Positions 37,148 to 45,329 of a stretch of 64,000 nt of DNA are shown here, in pieces; position 1 is the first letter of the stretch, and each line of letters begins with the position of its first letter. The stretch is taken from the NCBI RefSeq assembly GCF_004353925.1, contig NZ_SMOK01000008.1, positions 62,001 through 126,000 of the forward strand, given 5' to 3'. A program made the translations under genes and the position numbers. A model generated the notes under the pieces. It was not told the origin of the DNA, made no database searches, and saw only the letters and a program-made list of their open reading frames with translations. This DNA comes from Pseudomonas sp. H9 (GTDB lineage Bacteria > Pseudomonadota > Gammaproteobacteria > Pseudomonadales > Pseudomonadaceae).

Positions 37148-38194
37148 GTGACCCCTTGTTCCCCTCTCCTGTTGGTGTTCATTGTGCTACTCGCACTGGG
37201 TGGTTGCGCCTCGCGCCAACCGCCTGTCGAGCCGCCGCCTGTGCAACTGAGCCCCGCCACCTGGGAGCAAATCGACCGGGAGATCATCGACGCTTCACTG
37301 GCCAGTACCAGCTCGGTCAATGACTATGCACGACGCTCCATGCGGGTGTGGAAGGACCGCGTGCAGCAATTCACTGAAAGTGACTTCATTCCCTGGTTCA
37401 CCGGTTACTGGACCCAGCAATGGCTGACCATGAAAGTGGCCTGGTACCGGATGAACAGTGGCGAGGGCAAGGAGCCGCCGGAGAAACGCCTGGCGTTGTA
37501 CCTGCAGGAGCAGTATCACCAGCGGGTGCTCGACCAGGTATCCAAAGAGATCGACCCGGAAGGCATTCGTGATCGTGCCATGGAGCTGTACATCCAGTTG
37601 CTTGGCCAACAGGTACAGCAGATTGCCAAGCGCTACCGCGCGCCACCTGAGCAACTCAACCTGCGCCTGACGCGCATCCAGGCCATCAACCTCGGACCGC
37701 CTGCAGCACGCAATGCCTCGCTCTACCAGTTGCTGTACAGCAAACCGCTGGCCGAGCAGCCGGCCTATGCGGCGTTGGTCGGGCATATGCACAGCGCCGT
37801 GCGAGCCGGTACCCAGCGCTCGGATGTCGGCCTTTCATCGGTAGCGCAGCAGGCCAGTGAAAAGCTCGGGGCAACCCTGGCGCCGCGCGGTATCGCCAGT
37901 GCGGTGGCCAGTGCGGTGGGCCGCGTGGCGGGGGCTCTCATCTCGGTGGCAGCGACCGGTTACGGTGTCATCACCCACAACCAGGAGCAGCCGCAGATGA
38001 TCGAGCAACTGCGGGTCATCCTCAATGTAGCGCTCAACGAGGAATGGCGTGAACTGATGGAAAACCGCAAGACCGGCGCCATGGCCGGGGTGTACTACTT
38101 GTCTGGTGAGATCGAAGAAAACCTGCTCGGTGCCCGGCAACTGCAGAACGATAGCGAGCAGGGGTCGTTACGCATCGTCCTGCCCGCGCAGTAG
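37148..38194 (+). CDS. Lipoprotein of unknown function
   Basis: The 348-residue precursor has a lipoprotein signal MTPCSPLLLVFIVLLALGGC with lipobox ALGGC, then a Pro-rich linker RQPPVEPPPVQ. The body is mainly helical (VSKEIDPEGIRDRAMELYIQ; LLGQQVQQIAKRYR), with a hydrophobic glycine/alanine segment near 255-280 (AVGRVAGALISVAATGYGV) that could insert in a membrane. I recognise no family. GTG 37148 is preferred to GTG 37142 because AAGGGGG is eight bases from it. A likely RpoS promoter precedes it, suggesting stationary-phase expression. Confidence 0.7.
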   Translation: MTPCSPLLLVFIVLLALGGCASRQPPVEPPPVQLSPATWEQIDREIIDASLASTSSVNDYARRSMRVWKDRVQQFTESDFIPWFTGYWTQQWLTMKVAWYRMNSGEGKEPPEKRLALYLQEQYHQRVLDQVSKEIDPEGIRDRAMELYIQLLGQQVQQIAKRYRAPPEQLNLRLTRIQAINLGPPAARNASLYQLLYSKPLAEQPAYAALVGHMHSAVRAGTQRSDVGLSSVAQQASEKLGATLAPRGIASAVASAVGRVAGALISVAATGYGVITHNQEQPQMIEQLRVILNVALNEEWRELMENRKTGAMAGVYYLSGEIEENLLGARQLQNDSEQGSLRIVLPAQ

Positions 38195-38200
38195 CTCGCG

Positions 38201-38647
38201 TCAGGCGGCCACAGGGTTGTCGTCGCGCGCCTGGGCCGAAGTCGGCAGGCCAAACAGGCGATCGAACAACCAGTTGAAGAGGAAGGTATAGCAAGGGATC
38301 AGGATGATGAACGCCAGATCCACCAGGAAGGCTTCGATCAGGCTCATGTCCAGCCACCAGGCAATCAGCGGAATCAGGTAAACCACCAAGGTCAGCTGAA
38401 AGCCAATGGCATGCACCACCCGCCGGGTGACGCTGCGCCCACGCTTGACCTGACGGCTTTCCCAGTACTCGAACAGGGTGTTGTAGATAAAGTTCCAGGC
38501 CATGGCGATGGTGGTGATCATCACTGCCAAGGGCCCTGTATTGCTGGGCGCCGTGTCTGACAAGTACGCCAACCCCAGGGTCGACATGCACAGGCCAATG
38601 GCTTCGTAGGCGGTCACGTAGACCAGTTTGCGTTTTACACCTTGCAC
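38201..38647 (-). CDS. PACE family multidrug/biocide efflux transporter
   Basis: The 148-residue inner-membrane protein has four helices in two bacterial transmembrane pair repeats. WNFIYNTLFEYWESR in repeat one and FILIPCYTFLFNWLFDRLF in repeat two are the paired signatures, and the conserved acidic residue is in TAYEAIGL of helix 1. PACE pumps export chlorhexidine and other biocides, with short diamines as likely native substrates. The GTG start at 38647 has GAGG upstream. A LysR regulator diverges from it, the usual arrangement for PACE genes. Confidence 0.88.
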   Translation of the reverse strand: MQGVKRKLVYVTAYEAIGLCMSTLGLAYLSDTAPSNTGPLAVMITTIAMAWNFIYNTLFEYWESRQVKRGRSVTRRVVHAIGFQLTLVVYLIPLIAWWLDMSLIEAFLVDLAFIILIPCYTFLFNWLFDRLFGLPTSAQARDDNPVAA

Positions 38648-38720
38648 CGTAATACCTCGATTGCAGCTTCAAACACCACCCTTCAGGGCGGCAGCGGTGC
38701 GCAAGATTGCATCAGTATTA

Positions 38721-38751
38721 TTGACAGAAAAAGTTAACAGCTATCAACTTT
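38721..38751. promoter_or_regulatory. Operator/promoter between the PACE and LysR genes
   Basis: A consensus -35 TTGACA at 38721-38726 reads toward the LysR gene. It is followed by the inverted repeat AAAGTT (38730-38735) / AACTTT (38746-38751) with the extended core GTTAACAGCTATCAAC. The T-N11-A type symmetry suits LysR binding and would let the regulator control both directions. Confidence 0.55.
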
Positions 38752-38771
38752 ACTGAAAGGAGATAGCCGAC

Positions 38772-39674
38772 TTGAATTTTTCCAGCGATAACATCGAACT
38801 GTTTCTTGCCGTGCTTGATCACGGTTCGTTCTCGGCCGCCGCTCGCGCCTTGGGGCGTGTACCTTCGGCAGTGAGCATGGCCGTTGGGCACCTTGAAGCC
38901 GAGTTGGGTTACAGCCTGTTCGAGCGCACCCACCGGGAGACCCGGCCCACCGCCGAGGCCTTGGCCCTGGAACCCCATGCCCGGATGATTGCCGCGCAAC
39001 TAGGGCAGTTACAGGTGCATGCCCTGGAGTTGTCCCAAGGGTTGGAGAGCACCCTGGCAATCAGTGTGGTGCCCGACATCGATCACCGCCCATTACTGGC
39101 GGCCATCAAAGCCCTCAGCGAGTGCTATCCGTTACTGGAGGTCGAGGTACTGAGCGCCCCTCAGGAAGAGGCGCTGCAGTTGCTGCGCAGTGGCCGGGTC
39201 AATCTGTGCCTGGCCTTCGCCGGCTTGGCCGTCAACCCGCAACAGCGCTTCCAGAACATCGGCATGGAGTCGTTGGTGGCAATCATCTCGCCACAGCACC
39301 CTGCCCTGCAGCGCCAACCCCGGCAGATTGCCTACCTCGAAGACCTGGTCAATGTCCGACAGATTCTGGTGGCCAGTCGCGACCTGCCCATTACCGACAC
39401 CCGCGCCCTGATCGGCAAAGCCCATTGGCGCACCGACAGCCTGAGCATGGCGCTGGAAATGGTCGAAACAGGTTTGGGCTGGGGGGATTTTCCGCTATCG
39501 CGGGTTGCACCGCTGCTGGAGAGCGGGCGTTTGTTGCGCCTGGACTTCAAGAACACCCGTAACGAGCTGCAGTTGCCCGTGCATGCATTCTGGCGTCACA
39601 ACCAGCCTTTGCAGAAAGCCGCTCAGGAACTGGTCAGGCACCTCACGCGTTTAACGTCACGGGCTGCCGGCTAG
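38772..39674 (+). CDS. LysR-type regulator, probably of the divergent PACE gene
   Basis: The 300-residue protein has an N-terminal winged HTH (FLAVLDHGSFSAAARALGRVPSAVSMAVGHLEAELG) and a LysR substrate-binding domain (LAISVVPDIDH onward). It starts at TTG 38772 with AAGGAG nine bases upstream. Divergence from the PACE efflux gene and the shared palindromic operator indicate that it regulates that gene, possibly in response to a biocide or polyamine. It is well separated from the downstream chemoreceptor. Confidence 0.85.
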   Translation: MNFSSDNIELFLAVLDHGSFSAAARALGRVPSAVSMAVGHLEAELGYSLFERTHRETRPTAEALALEPHARMIAAQLGQLQVHALELSQGLESTLAISVVPDIDHRPLLAAIKALSECYPLLEVEVLSAPQEEALQLLRSGRVNLCLAFAGLAVNPQQRFQNIGMESLVAIISPQHPALQRQPRQIAYLEDLVNVRQILVASRDLPITDTRALIGKAHWRTDSLSMALEMVETGLGWGDFPLSRVAPLLESGRLLRLDFKNTRNELQLPVHAFWRHNQPLQKAAQELVRHLTRLTSRAAG

Positions 39675-39809
39675 CAAAAACCTGTCACACCCTGCGGCAA
39701 TTTGCCTTTTAATTTTCCGCAACCGAGGCCGATAGCGCTCTGGATAGTTACGAGCACTGGCCAAAAGCACCGCTCGGCACTCCTCTTTACTGGCACAAGG
39801 TCTCGGAAC

Positions 39810-41696
39810 ATGAACCTGAAATTTCGCCACAAGATCCTGCTGTGCGCCTGCGGCGTCGTGGTTCTGGCATTTGCTTTATTCACCCTCTACAACGACTACC
39901 TACAACGCAACAGCATCCGACACAACATCGAGTCAAGGGTCAAGCAAGCCGGTGCGCAGGCGGCCAGTAGTGTGCAGAATTGGATGAGCGGTCGCATCCT
40001 GGTGTTGGAGAGCCTCGCTCAGAACGTCGCCCACCAGGGTGCCAACGGCGACTTCCCCGGCTTGGTCGATCAGCCTGCATTCACCAACAACTTCCAGTTC
40101 ACCTACGTCGGCCAGGCCAACGGTGTGTTCACCCAGCGCCCCGACGCGAAGATGCCTGACGGCTACGACCCGCGCCAACGCCCGTGGTACACCGCTGCCG
40201 TCGCTGCCAATCAGACCATGCTGACCCCGCCTTACATGGCCGCCGTCGGTGGCCTGGTGGTGACCATTGCCATGCCGGTGAAGGGCAAAGCCAACGGCGA
40301 ACTGCTCGGTGTGGTGGGTGGCGACCTGAGCCTGGCTACTCTGGTCGATATCATCAACGCCGTGGATTTCGGCGGCATCGGCCATGCCTTCCTGGTGGAC
40401 GGTAATGGCCAGGTGATCGTCAGCCCGAACAAAGACTATGTCATGAAAAAACTCAAGGACATCTACCCGGGCAGCTCCGTACAAGTAGCACCGGGCATTC
40501 ATGACGTGACCTTGGGCGGCAAAGAGCAAATCATTTCTTTCGCACCGGTGAGCGGCCTGCCTTCGGCCGACTGGTACATCGGCCTGTCCATCGACAAAGA
40601 CAAAGCCTACGCTGCCATCGGCAAATTCCGCACATCAGCCATCATCGCCATGCTCATCGCGGTGGCTGCCATTGCCGGTTTGCTGAGCCTGCTGATTCCG
40701 GTGCTGATGCGTCCGCTGACCACGATGGGCCGCGCCATGCAGAACATCGCGCAAGGCGAAGGCGACCTGACTCGCCGCCTGGTCGTCGAGAACAAAGACG
40801 AGTTCGGCGAACTGGCCGGCGCCTTCAACCAGTTTGTCGAGCGCATTCACGCCTCGATTGCCGAAGTGTCTTCAGCCACCCGCCAGGTTCATGACTTGTC
40901 CGAACGGGTGATGAGCGCGTCCAACGCCTCGATCATCGGCTCTGAAGAGCAGAGCATGCGCACCAACAGCGTGGCGGCAGCGATCAATGAGTTGGGCGCT
41001 GCGACCCAGGAAATCGCCCGCAACGCTGCCGATGCTTCGCAGCACGCCAGCGGTGCCAGTGAGCAAGCCAACGATGGCCGTCAGGTGGTGGAAGCAACCA
41101 TTTCGGCGATGACTTCGCTGTCGCAGAAGATCAGCGAATCGTGCCAGCAGATCGAAACGCTCAACGCCAGCACCGACGATATCGGGCAGATTCTCGATGT
41201 GATCAAAGGTATCTCCCAACAAACCAACCTGCTGGCCCTGAACGCTGCCATTGAGGCCGCTCGTGCCGGAGAAGCCGGTCGCGGTTTTGCGGTGGTGGCC
41301 GATGAAGTACGCAACCTGGCACACCGCACTCAGGAGTCGGCCGAGGAGATCCACAAGATGATCACCACGCTGCAGGTCGGCTCGCGCGAGGCGGTACACA
41401 ACATGAACGCCAGCCAGGTGTCGAGCGAAGAAAGCGTGACGGTTGCCAATCAGGCCGGTGAACGCCTGAGCAGCGTGACCCAGCGTATTGGGGAAATCGA
41501 CGGTATGAACCAGTCGGTCGCGGCGGCTACCGAGGAGCAAACCGCGGTGGTCGAGAGCCTGAACCTGGACATTACCCAGATCAACGTGCTGAACCAGCAA
41601 GGCGTGGCCAACCTCAATGACACCCTGCGTCATTGCGACGCCCTGGCCCAACAGGCCGGGCGTCTGAAACAATTGGTCGACAGCTTCAAAATCTGA
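39810..41696 (+). CDS. Methyl-accepting chemotaxis protein with dCache_1 sensor
   Basis: The 628-residue receptor has TM1 (about 8-28), a periplasmic double Cache domain, TM2 (about 275-297), HAMP ([19 protein letters not shown]), and a signalling domain with [20 protein letters not shown]. The distal Cache region shows [15 protein letters not shown] and GVVGGDLSL. These resemble the Tyr/Arg/Trp-Tyr and Asp residues that hold amino acids in PctA-type receptors, but the PYxD position reads PPYMAAV. ATG 39810 ([14 protein letters not shown]) gives a correct TM1. It is convergent with the YkvI-RidA-dehydrogenase operon, and an amino-acid ligand is a fair inference. Confidence 0.88.
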   Translation: MNLKFRHKILLCACGVVVLAFALFTLYNDYLQRNSIRHNIESRVKQAGAQAASSVQNWMSGRILVLESLAQNVAHQGANGDFPGLVDQPAFTNNFQFTYVGQANGVFTQRPDAKMPDGYDPRQRPWYTAAVAANQTMLTPPYMAAVGGLVVTIAMPVKGKANGELLGVVGGDLSLATLVDIINAVDFGGIGHAFLVDGNGQVIVSPNKDYVMKKLKDIYPGSSVQVAPGIHDVTLGGKEQIISFAPVSGLPSADWYIGLSIDKDKAYAAIGKFRTSAIIAMLIAVAAIAGLLSLLIPVLMRPLTTMGRAMQNIAQGEGDLTRRLVVENKDEFGELAGAFNQFVERIHASIAEVSSATRQVHDLSERVMSASNASIIGSEEQSMRTNSVAAAINELGAATQEIARNAADASQHASGASEQANDGRQVVEATISAMTSLSQKISESCQQIETLNASTDDIGQILDVIKGISQQTNLLALNAAIEAARAGEAGRGFAVVADEVRNLAHRTQESAEEIHKMITTLQVGSREAVHNMNASQVSSEESVTVANQAGERLSSVTQRIGEIDGMNQSVAAATEEQTAVVESLNLDITQINVLNQQGVANLNDTLRHCDALAQQAGRLKQLVDSFKI

Positions 41697-41701
41697 GCCC
41701 A

Positions 41702-41735
41702 CGCAAGGCGAGGGTCATAGGCCCCTCGCCTTGCG
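41702..41735. terminator. Shared hairpin between convergent chemoreceptor and ykvI genes
   Basis: CGCAAGGCGAGG and CCTCGCCTTGCG form a perfect 12-base stem around a ten-base loop, four bases before the ykvI stop on the other strand. It lacks a strong T run in either direction. Confidence 0.7.
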
Positions 41736-41739
41736 CTGT

Positions 41740-42807
41740 TCACTGCGCCACGACTGCGCGCTTGATGTTGCCCATACGCAGCCAGCCCACCAGCACCGCG
41801 AGCATCACCACAAAACCCAGGTAACCAAACACCGGATAGACCTGGCCGACCAGGCTGATGAAGCCAATCAAGCTACACACAAACGCTGCCACGCCCGCCC
41901 CGACAGCCCCGAGACGGAAACGACGGGTGCCTGCCGGCAACAGCCGGGCGAGAAACGAATAGAACATGCCCACGGCGGTGTTAACGATCATGCCGAAGAT
42001 GATGATGCACATGATCACACCCAGTGCCGGGGAGATCTCAGTGGCAATCGACAACATCGGCATTGGCAAATCCGCCACGGTATCCAAACGCGACAGCAAA
42101 CCGGCACTCATCACCAGCATCAAGCCGCCCAGCCCCAGCCCCCCGAGAATGCCACCCCAGATGGCGGTCTTTTCCAGGCGCGCCGAGCCTCCGAGAATCG
42201 CCAGCATCGGTGCACCGGCCACTACGTTGTACGACACATACACCAAGGCCCCCAGCAACCAGTGACTGGCGCCCGCCTCCTGCTGGCTGGCAATCTGGTC
42301 CAGAGCGGTAAAGCTCAGGTCGCGGGTGAACACTGCATACATCGCAATCGCCACGGCAGCCAGGATCAGGAACGGTGTGACGGCGCCAATCAGCACGATA
42401 ACCTTCTGCACATCGAGGCACACCACCGCCACCACCACCAAGGTCACCAGCACGCTACCGACCAGCGCCGGAATGCCGAACTGCTGCTCAAGCAATGCAC
42501 CGCCGCCTGCCAGCATCACTACCGTAACGCCGAACATGAAGAAGGTGATCAACAGGTCGACGAACAAGCCCAGGTAGCGCCCGCAAATGGCATACACCAC
42601 ATCTTTGTGCGACGCTGCCTGCAGCCGGTTGCCGAGCCCTGCCAGGGCCATGCCGAGAAAGGTGAACAGCGCAGCGCTGATCAGCGTACCGAGCAGCCCC
42701 CACAGGCCGAAGTTGACGAAAAACAGCAACAGTTCCCGCCCTGAGGCAAAACCTGCACCCACGATCACGCCAATGAAGGCGCCTGCAATTTTAAGCTGTT
42801 CTTTCAT
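41740..42807 (-). CDS. YkvI-family membrane transporter
   Basis: The 355-residue protein has about ten hydrophobic helices. The N terminus IAGAFIGVIVGAGFASGRELL is the glycine-rich unwound-helix signature of the APC-fold YkvI family, related to LeuT/BCCT-type symporters. Substrates of the family are not established. As the third gene of an operon with a D-amino-acid dehydrogenase-like enzyme and RidA, uptake of the enzyme's amino-acid substrate is the natural guess. GAGGG precedes ATG 42807, with 73 bases between it and ridA. Confidence 0.8.
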   Translation of the reverse strand: MKEQLKIAGAFIGVIVGAGFASGRELLLFFVNFGLWGLLGTLISAALFTFLGMALAGLGNRLQAASHKDVVYAICGRYLGLFVDLLITFFMFGVTVVMLAGGGALLEQQFGIPALVGSVLVTLVVVAVVCLDVQKVIVLIGAVTPFLILAAVAIAMYAVFTRDLSFTALDQIASQQEAGASHWLLGALVYVSYNVVAGAPMLAILGGSARLEKTAIWGGILGGLGLGGLMLVMSAGLLSRLDTVADLPMPMLSIATEISPALGVIMCIIIFGMIVNTAVGMFYSFLARLLPAGTRRFRLGAVGAGVAAFVCSLIGFISLVGQVYPVFGYLGFVVMLAVLVGWLRMGNIKRAVVAQ

Positions 42808-42880
42808 CTCGAACCCTCTGGCATCTATGGCCCTGCTCGGACCTTGTTGTTTTTACCCAGCACCACGCAGGCAGAAGGTC

Positions 42881-43258
42881 TTAGTCGTGACCGATCCAAG
42901 CCTGTACTTCGATCTCCACATCCACGCCCAGCGCCAGCCCCGCGCTCACGGTGGAACGCACGGGATATCCTTCGCCGAAGAAAGTTTTGTAGACCTCGTT
43001 GAAACCGGCGAAGTGGGCCATGTCAGACAACCACACCGTGGCCTTGACCACCTGCCCGAAGCCGACACCGCACTCGGCCAGGGTTTCGCCGATGCGCTCC
43101 AGGGTGGCCTGGGTCTGGGTCTGGATGTCGCCACGTACCACTTCACCGCTGGCGGTCATCGGCACCTGACCGGAAAGAAAGACAAAGCCGCCAACCTTGA
43201 TGGCCTTGGAAAACGGAAACGGCAGGTGGCTGGGAATACGTTCAATGGTCGAGCTCAT
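42881..43258 (-). CDS. RidA family reactive-intermediate deaminase
   Basis: RidA proteins hydrolyse reactive imines and enamines from PLP or flavin enzymes to keto acids and ammonia. The 125-residue protein has SKAIKVGGFVFLSGQVP, VKATVWLSDMAHFAGFNEVY and YPVRSTVSAGLALGVDVEIEVQAW, with the conserved Arg of the VRSTV segment. It is placed 20 bases after an FAD-dependent amino-acid dehydrogenase gene, which would produce exactly such imino acids. AAGGA precedes ATG 43258. It probably belongs to one of the Rid subgroups tied to amino-acid catabolism rather than the housekeeping RidA. Confidence 0.88.
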   Translation of the reverse strand: MSSTIERIPSHLPFPFSKAIKVGGFVFLSGQVPMTASGEVVRGDIQTQTQATLERIGETLAECGVGFGQVVKATVWLSDMAHFAGFNEVYKTFFGEGYPVRSTVSAGLALGVDVEIEVQAWIGHD

Positions 43259-43278
43259 GGAAAAGTCCTTCTGGGTAA

Positions 43279-44409
43279 TTAACGAAAACGCGCTGGCGAC
43301 AAGCGTTGCGGCTCGACACCTTCGCGGTGCAATGAAGCGGGAAGCGGCTGGTCCAGCAGCAACGTACAGGCCAACTGCGACACCCCGGCCGCCGACTGGA
43401 TGCCATAGCCGCCCTGGGCTGCCAGCCAGAAAAACGCAGGGTTTTGCGGGTCGCGGCCAATGACCAGGTCACCATCGGCGACGAAGGAGCGCAGCCCGGC
43501 CCAGGTATGGCTGGGCCGACGGATCGTCAACGTGGTCAGGGCTTCGATGTTGTAGATGCCGATGGCTACGTCGAGCTCTTCTGGCATTACGTCCTGTGGC
43601 GCAACCGGGTCGGCATTGGCTGGCGAGCCGAGCAACTGGCCAGCGTCGGGTTTGAAATAGAAACTCTCGTCCACGCCAATGACCGCTGGCCACTGGGCAA
43701 ACGCCTGATCGTGCGGCCCGTCGAACGTGAACGCACTACGCCGGCACGGCTGCAAGCCCACCGGCGGCACACCGCAGAGTGAAGCGACTTGATCGGCCCA
43801 GGCGCCAGCAGCGTTGATCAACTGACGTGCCTGCACCACGCTGCCATCGGCCAGGTGCAGATGCCACAGGCCATCGGCAAAACAGCCCTCGACCAGTTCA
43901 GCATTGCAGCGCAGCTCACCACCAGCCTGACGGAAGCCACGCAGAAAGCCCTGGTGCAAGGCATGTACATCAAGGTCCATCGCGCCCGGCTCATGGTAGG
44001 CGCCGACAATGGCCTCACCCCGCAGGCTCGGCACCATCGCCACCGCAGCCTCAGAGTCGAGCAGATGCACTTCGGTGCCATTGGCCAGGTTCTGCGCGTA
44101 ACTGCTGGCGAGCAGCTCCTGTTGCTCAAGGTTGGCAACGTACAGACAGCCGCGTGGTTCAAGCAGCCGGTGCTCACAGAAACCTTCCGGAGGCGACTCG
44201 TAGAAAGCCCGGCTGGCGCGGGTCAACGCCTGAATCTGCGCCGTGCCATAGGCCTCCATGAACATCGCTGCCGAACGCCCGGTGGAGTGGTAGCCGGCTT
44301 GCGATTCACGCTCGAGCAACAGCACCTTTTGCTGGTCTGCCAGCCGGTACCCCAGGGACGCACCCGCAATACCGGCACCAATGATCACGCTGTCAAATGT
44401 CTGCGTCAT
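43279..44409 (-). CDS. FAD-dependent D-amino-acid dehydrogenase, DauA (D-arginine dehydrogenase)-like
   Basis: The 376-residue DAO-family flavoprotein has the FAD motif VIIGAGIAGASLGYRLA and GYHSTGRSAA; LINAAGAWAD and the C-terminal WLAAQGGYGIQSAAG complete the flavin site. From memory it resembles P. aeruginosa DauA along its whole length. The residues aligned with DauA Tyr53, Arg222, Tyr249 and Arg305 are kept, but those aligned with His48 and Glu87 appear as Met and Cys or Gly. Glu87 contacts the arginine side chain, so the substrate is probably a different D-amino acid. ATG 44409 is chosen by homology; the ribosome site AAGG is very close. Confidence 0.82.
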   Translation of the reverse strand: MTQTFDSVIIGAGIAGASLGYRLADQQKVLLLERESQAGYHSTGRSAAMFMEAYGTAQIQALTRASRAFYESPPEGFCEHRLLEPRGCLYVANLEQQELLASSYAQNLANGTEVHLLDSEAAVAMVPSLRGEAIVGAYHEPGAMDLDVHALHQGFLRGFRQAGGELRCNAELVEGCFADGLWHLHLADGSVVQARQLINAAGAWADQVASLCGVPPVGLQPCRRSAFTFDGPHDQAFAQWPAVIGVDESFYFKPDAGQLLGSPANADPVAPQDVMPEELDVAIGIYNIEALTTLTIRRPSHTWAGLRSFVADGDLVIGRDPQNPAFFWLAAQGGYGIQSAAGVSQLACTLLLDQPLPASLHREGVEPQRLSPARFR

Positions 44410-44448
44410 AACCTTGCCAATGCCTGAAAGAAAATTGAAATTATCACT

Positions 44449-44474
44449 TATGAGAATTCTAATATATGAGAATT
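44449..44474. promoter_or_regulatory. Direct-repeat operator between the dehydrogenase operon and its regulator
   Basis: TATGAGAATT occurs at 44449-44458 and again at 44465-44474, 16 bases apart, in an AT-rich patch inside a GC-rich region. It lies 40-65 bases from the dehydrogenase start and 60-85 bases from the XRE-cupin start. A dimeric XRE regulator binding both repeats would control the divergent pair. Confidence 0.6.
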
Positions 44475-44534
44475 TACGATTAGGCAAGCGCCCACGGTAA
44501 GATGCCCTTCCGAAATGCCTGACCGAGACCCTTG

Positions 44535-45155
44535 ATGAGTGACCGCTCCCCTGCCGCCGACCGCGCTGGTTCACATTCCCCGATCGACCGCAGTGAAGTC
44601 GGTGCCCGCCTGCGCACCGTGCGCAAAAGTCAGCAACTGACCCTCAAGCAATTGTCGGAACGCTCCGGCGTGCCGGTATCGACCTTGTCGAAAATGGAGT
44701 TGGCGCAGGTGTCGGTGAGCTACGAGAAACTCGCCGCAGCAGCACGGGCGCTGAATGTCGACATCGCCCAACTGTTTCGTTCAGCGGAGATGGGCGAAGT
44801 GCCGGCGTCGACCACCGTAGTGGTTCATCCACTGCCTTCAGGCCCGGGCTACAGCACCGGAACTTACGAATATCAGCTGATTGCCGGGGAGTTTCCCGAG
44901 CGCCTGATGACGCCGATGTACGCCCGCATCATTGCCCGTGAGCGGCAACAGTTCGACGAATTCATCCGCCACCCCGGGCAGGAATTTGCCCTGGTGTTAA
45001 ATGGCCGGGTACGGATTGTGTTCGAGACGGGGGAGTCTGTGAGCATTGGCGAGCAAGAGACTGCGTACTTCAACAGCAACGTCGGGCATATCTACCTGTC
45101 GGAGAGTGAAGACGGCAGCGATGCCCAAGTCATGGTGGTGATGACTGACCGGTAG
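44535..45155 (+). CDS. XRE-cupin transcriptional regulator
   Basis: The 206-residue protein has an N-terminal XRE helix-turn-helix (VGARLRTVRKSQQLTLKQLSERSGVPVSTLSKME). A C-terminal cupin domain (about 125-200, with EFALVLNGRVRIVFETGESVSIGEQETAYF) binds a small ligand. This class usually controls neighbouring amine or amino-acid catabolic genes. Here it diverges from the dehydrogenase-ridA-ykvI operon with a direct-repeat operator between. ATG 44535 follows an in-frame TTG. Its TAG stop is formed by the head of a REP element. Confidence 0.88.
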   Translation: MSDRSPAADRAGSHSPIDRSEVGARLRTVRKSQQLTLKQLSERSGVPVSTLSKMELAQVSVSYEKLAAAARALNVDIAQLFRSAEMGEVPASTTVVVHPLPSGPGYSTGTYEYQLIAGEFPERLMTPMYARIIARERQQFDEFIRHPGQEFALVLNGRVRIVFETGESVSIGEQETAYFNSNVGHIYLSESEDGSDAQVMVVMTDR

Positions 45156-45221
45156 GAGCGGGCTTGCCCCGCGATGCAATGCTACAGACACACCGCAATC
45201 GCGGGGCAAGCCCGCTCCTAC
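45152..45221. repeat. REP pair (perfect 24-base arms)
   Basis: Arms at 45152-45175 and 45198-45221 are perfect inverted repeats starting GTAGGAGCGGGCTTGCCCCG. The left arm contains the TAG stop codon of the XRE-cupin gene. Confidence 0.92.
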
Positions 45222-45329
45222 AGCAGGAGTTCGGTTATAACCTAATAACGAACTAGTCTATTTCGCTATAAAAAAACCTTTATGCTGGCTGGCATCCGAT
45301 CACGGGCACGTTGGGCGTTTAGGTAGATT

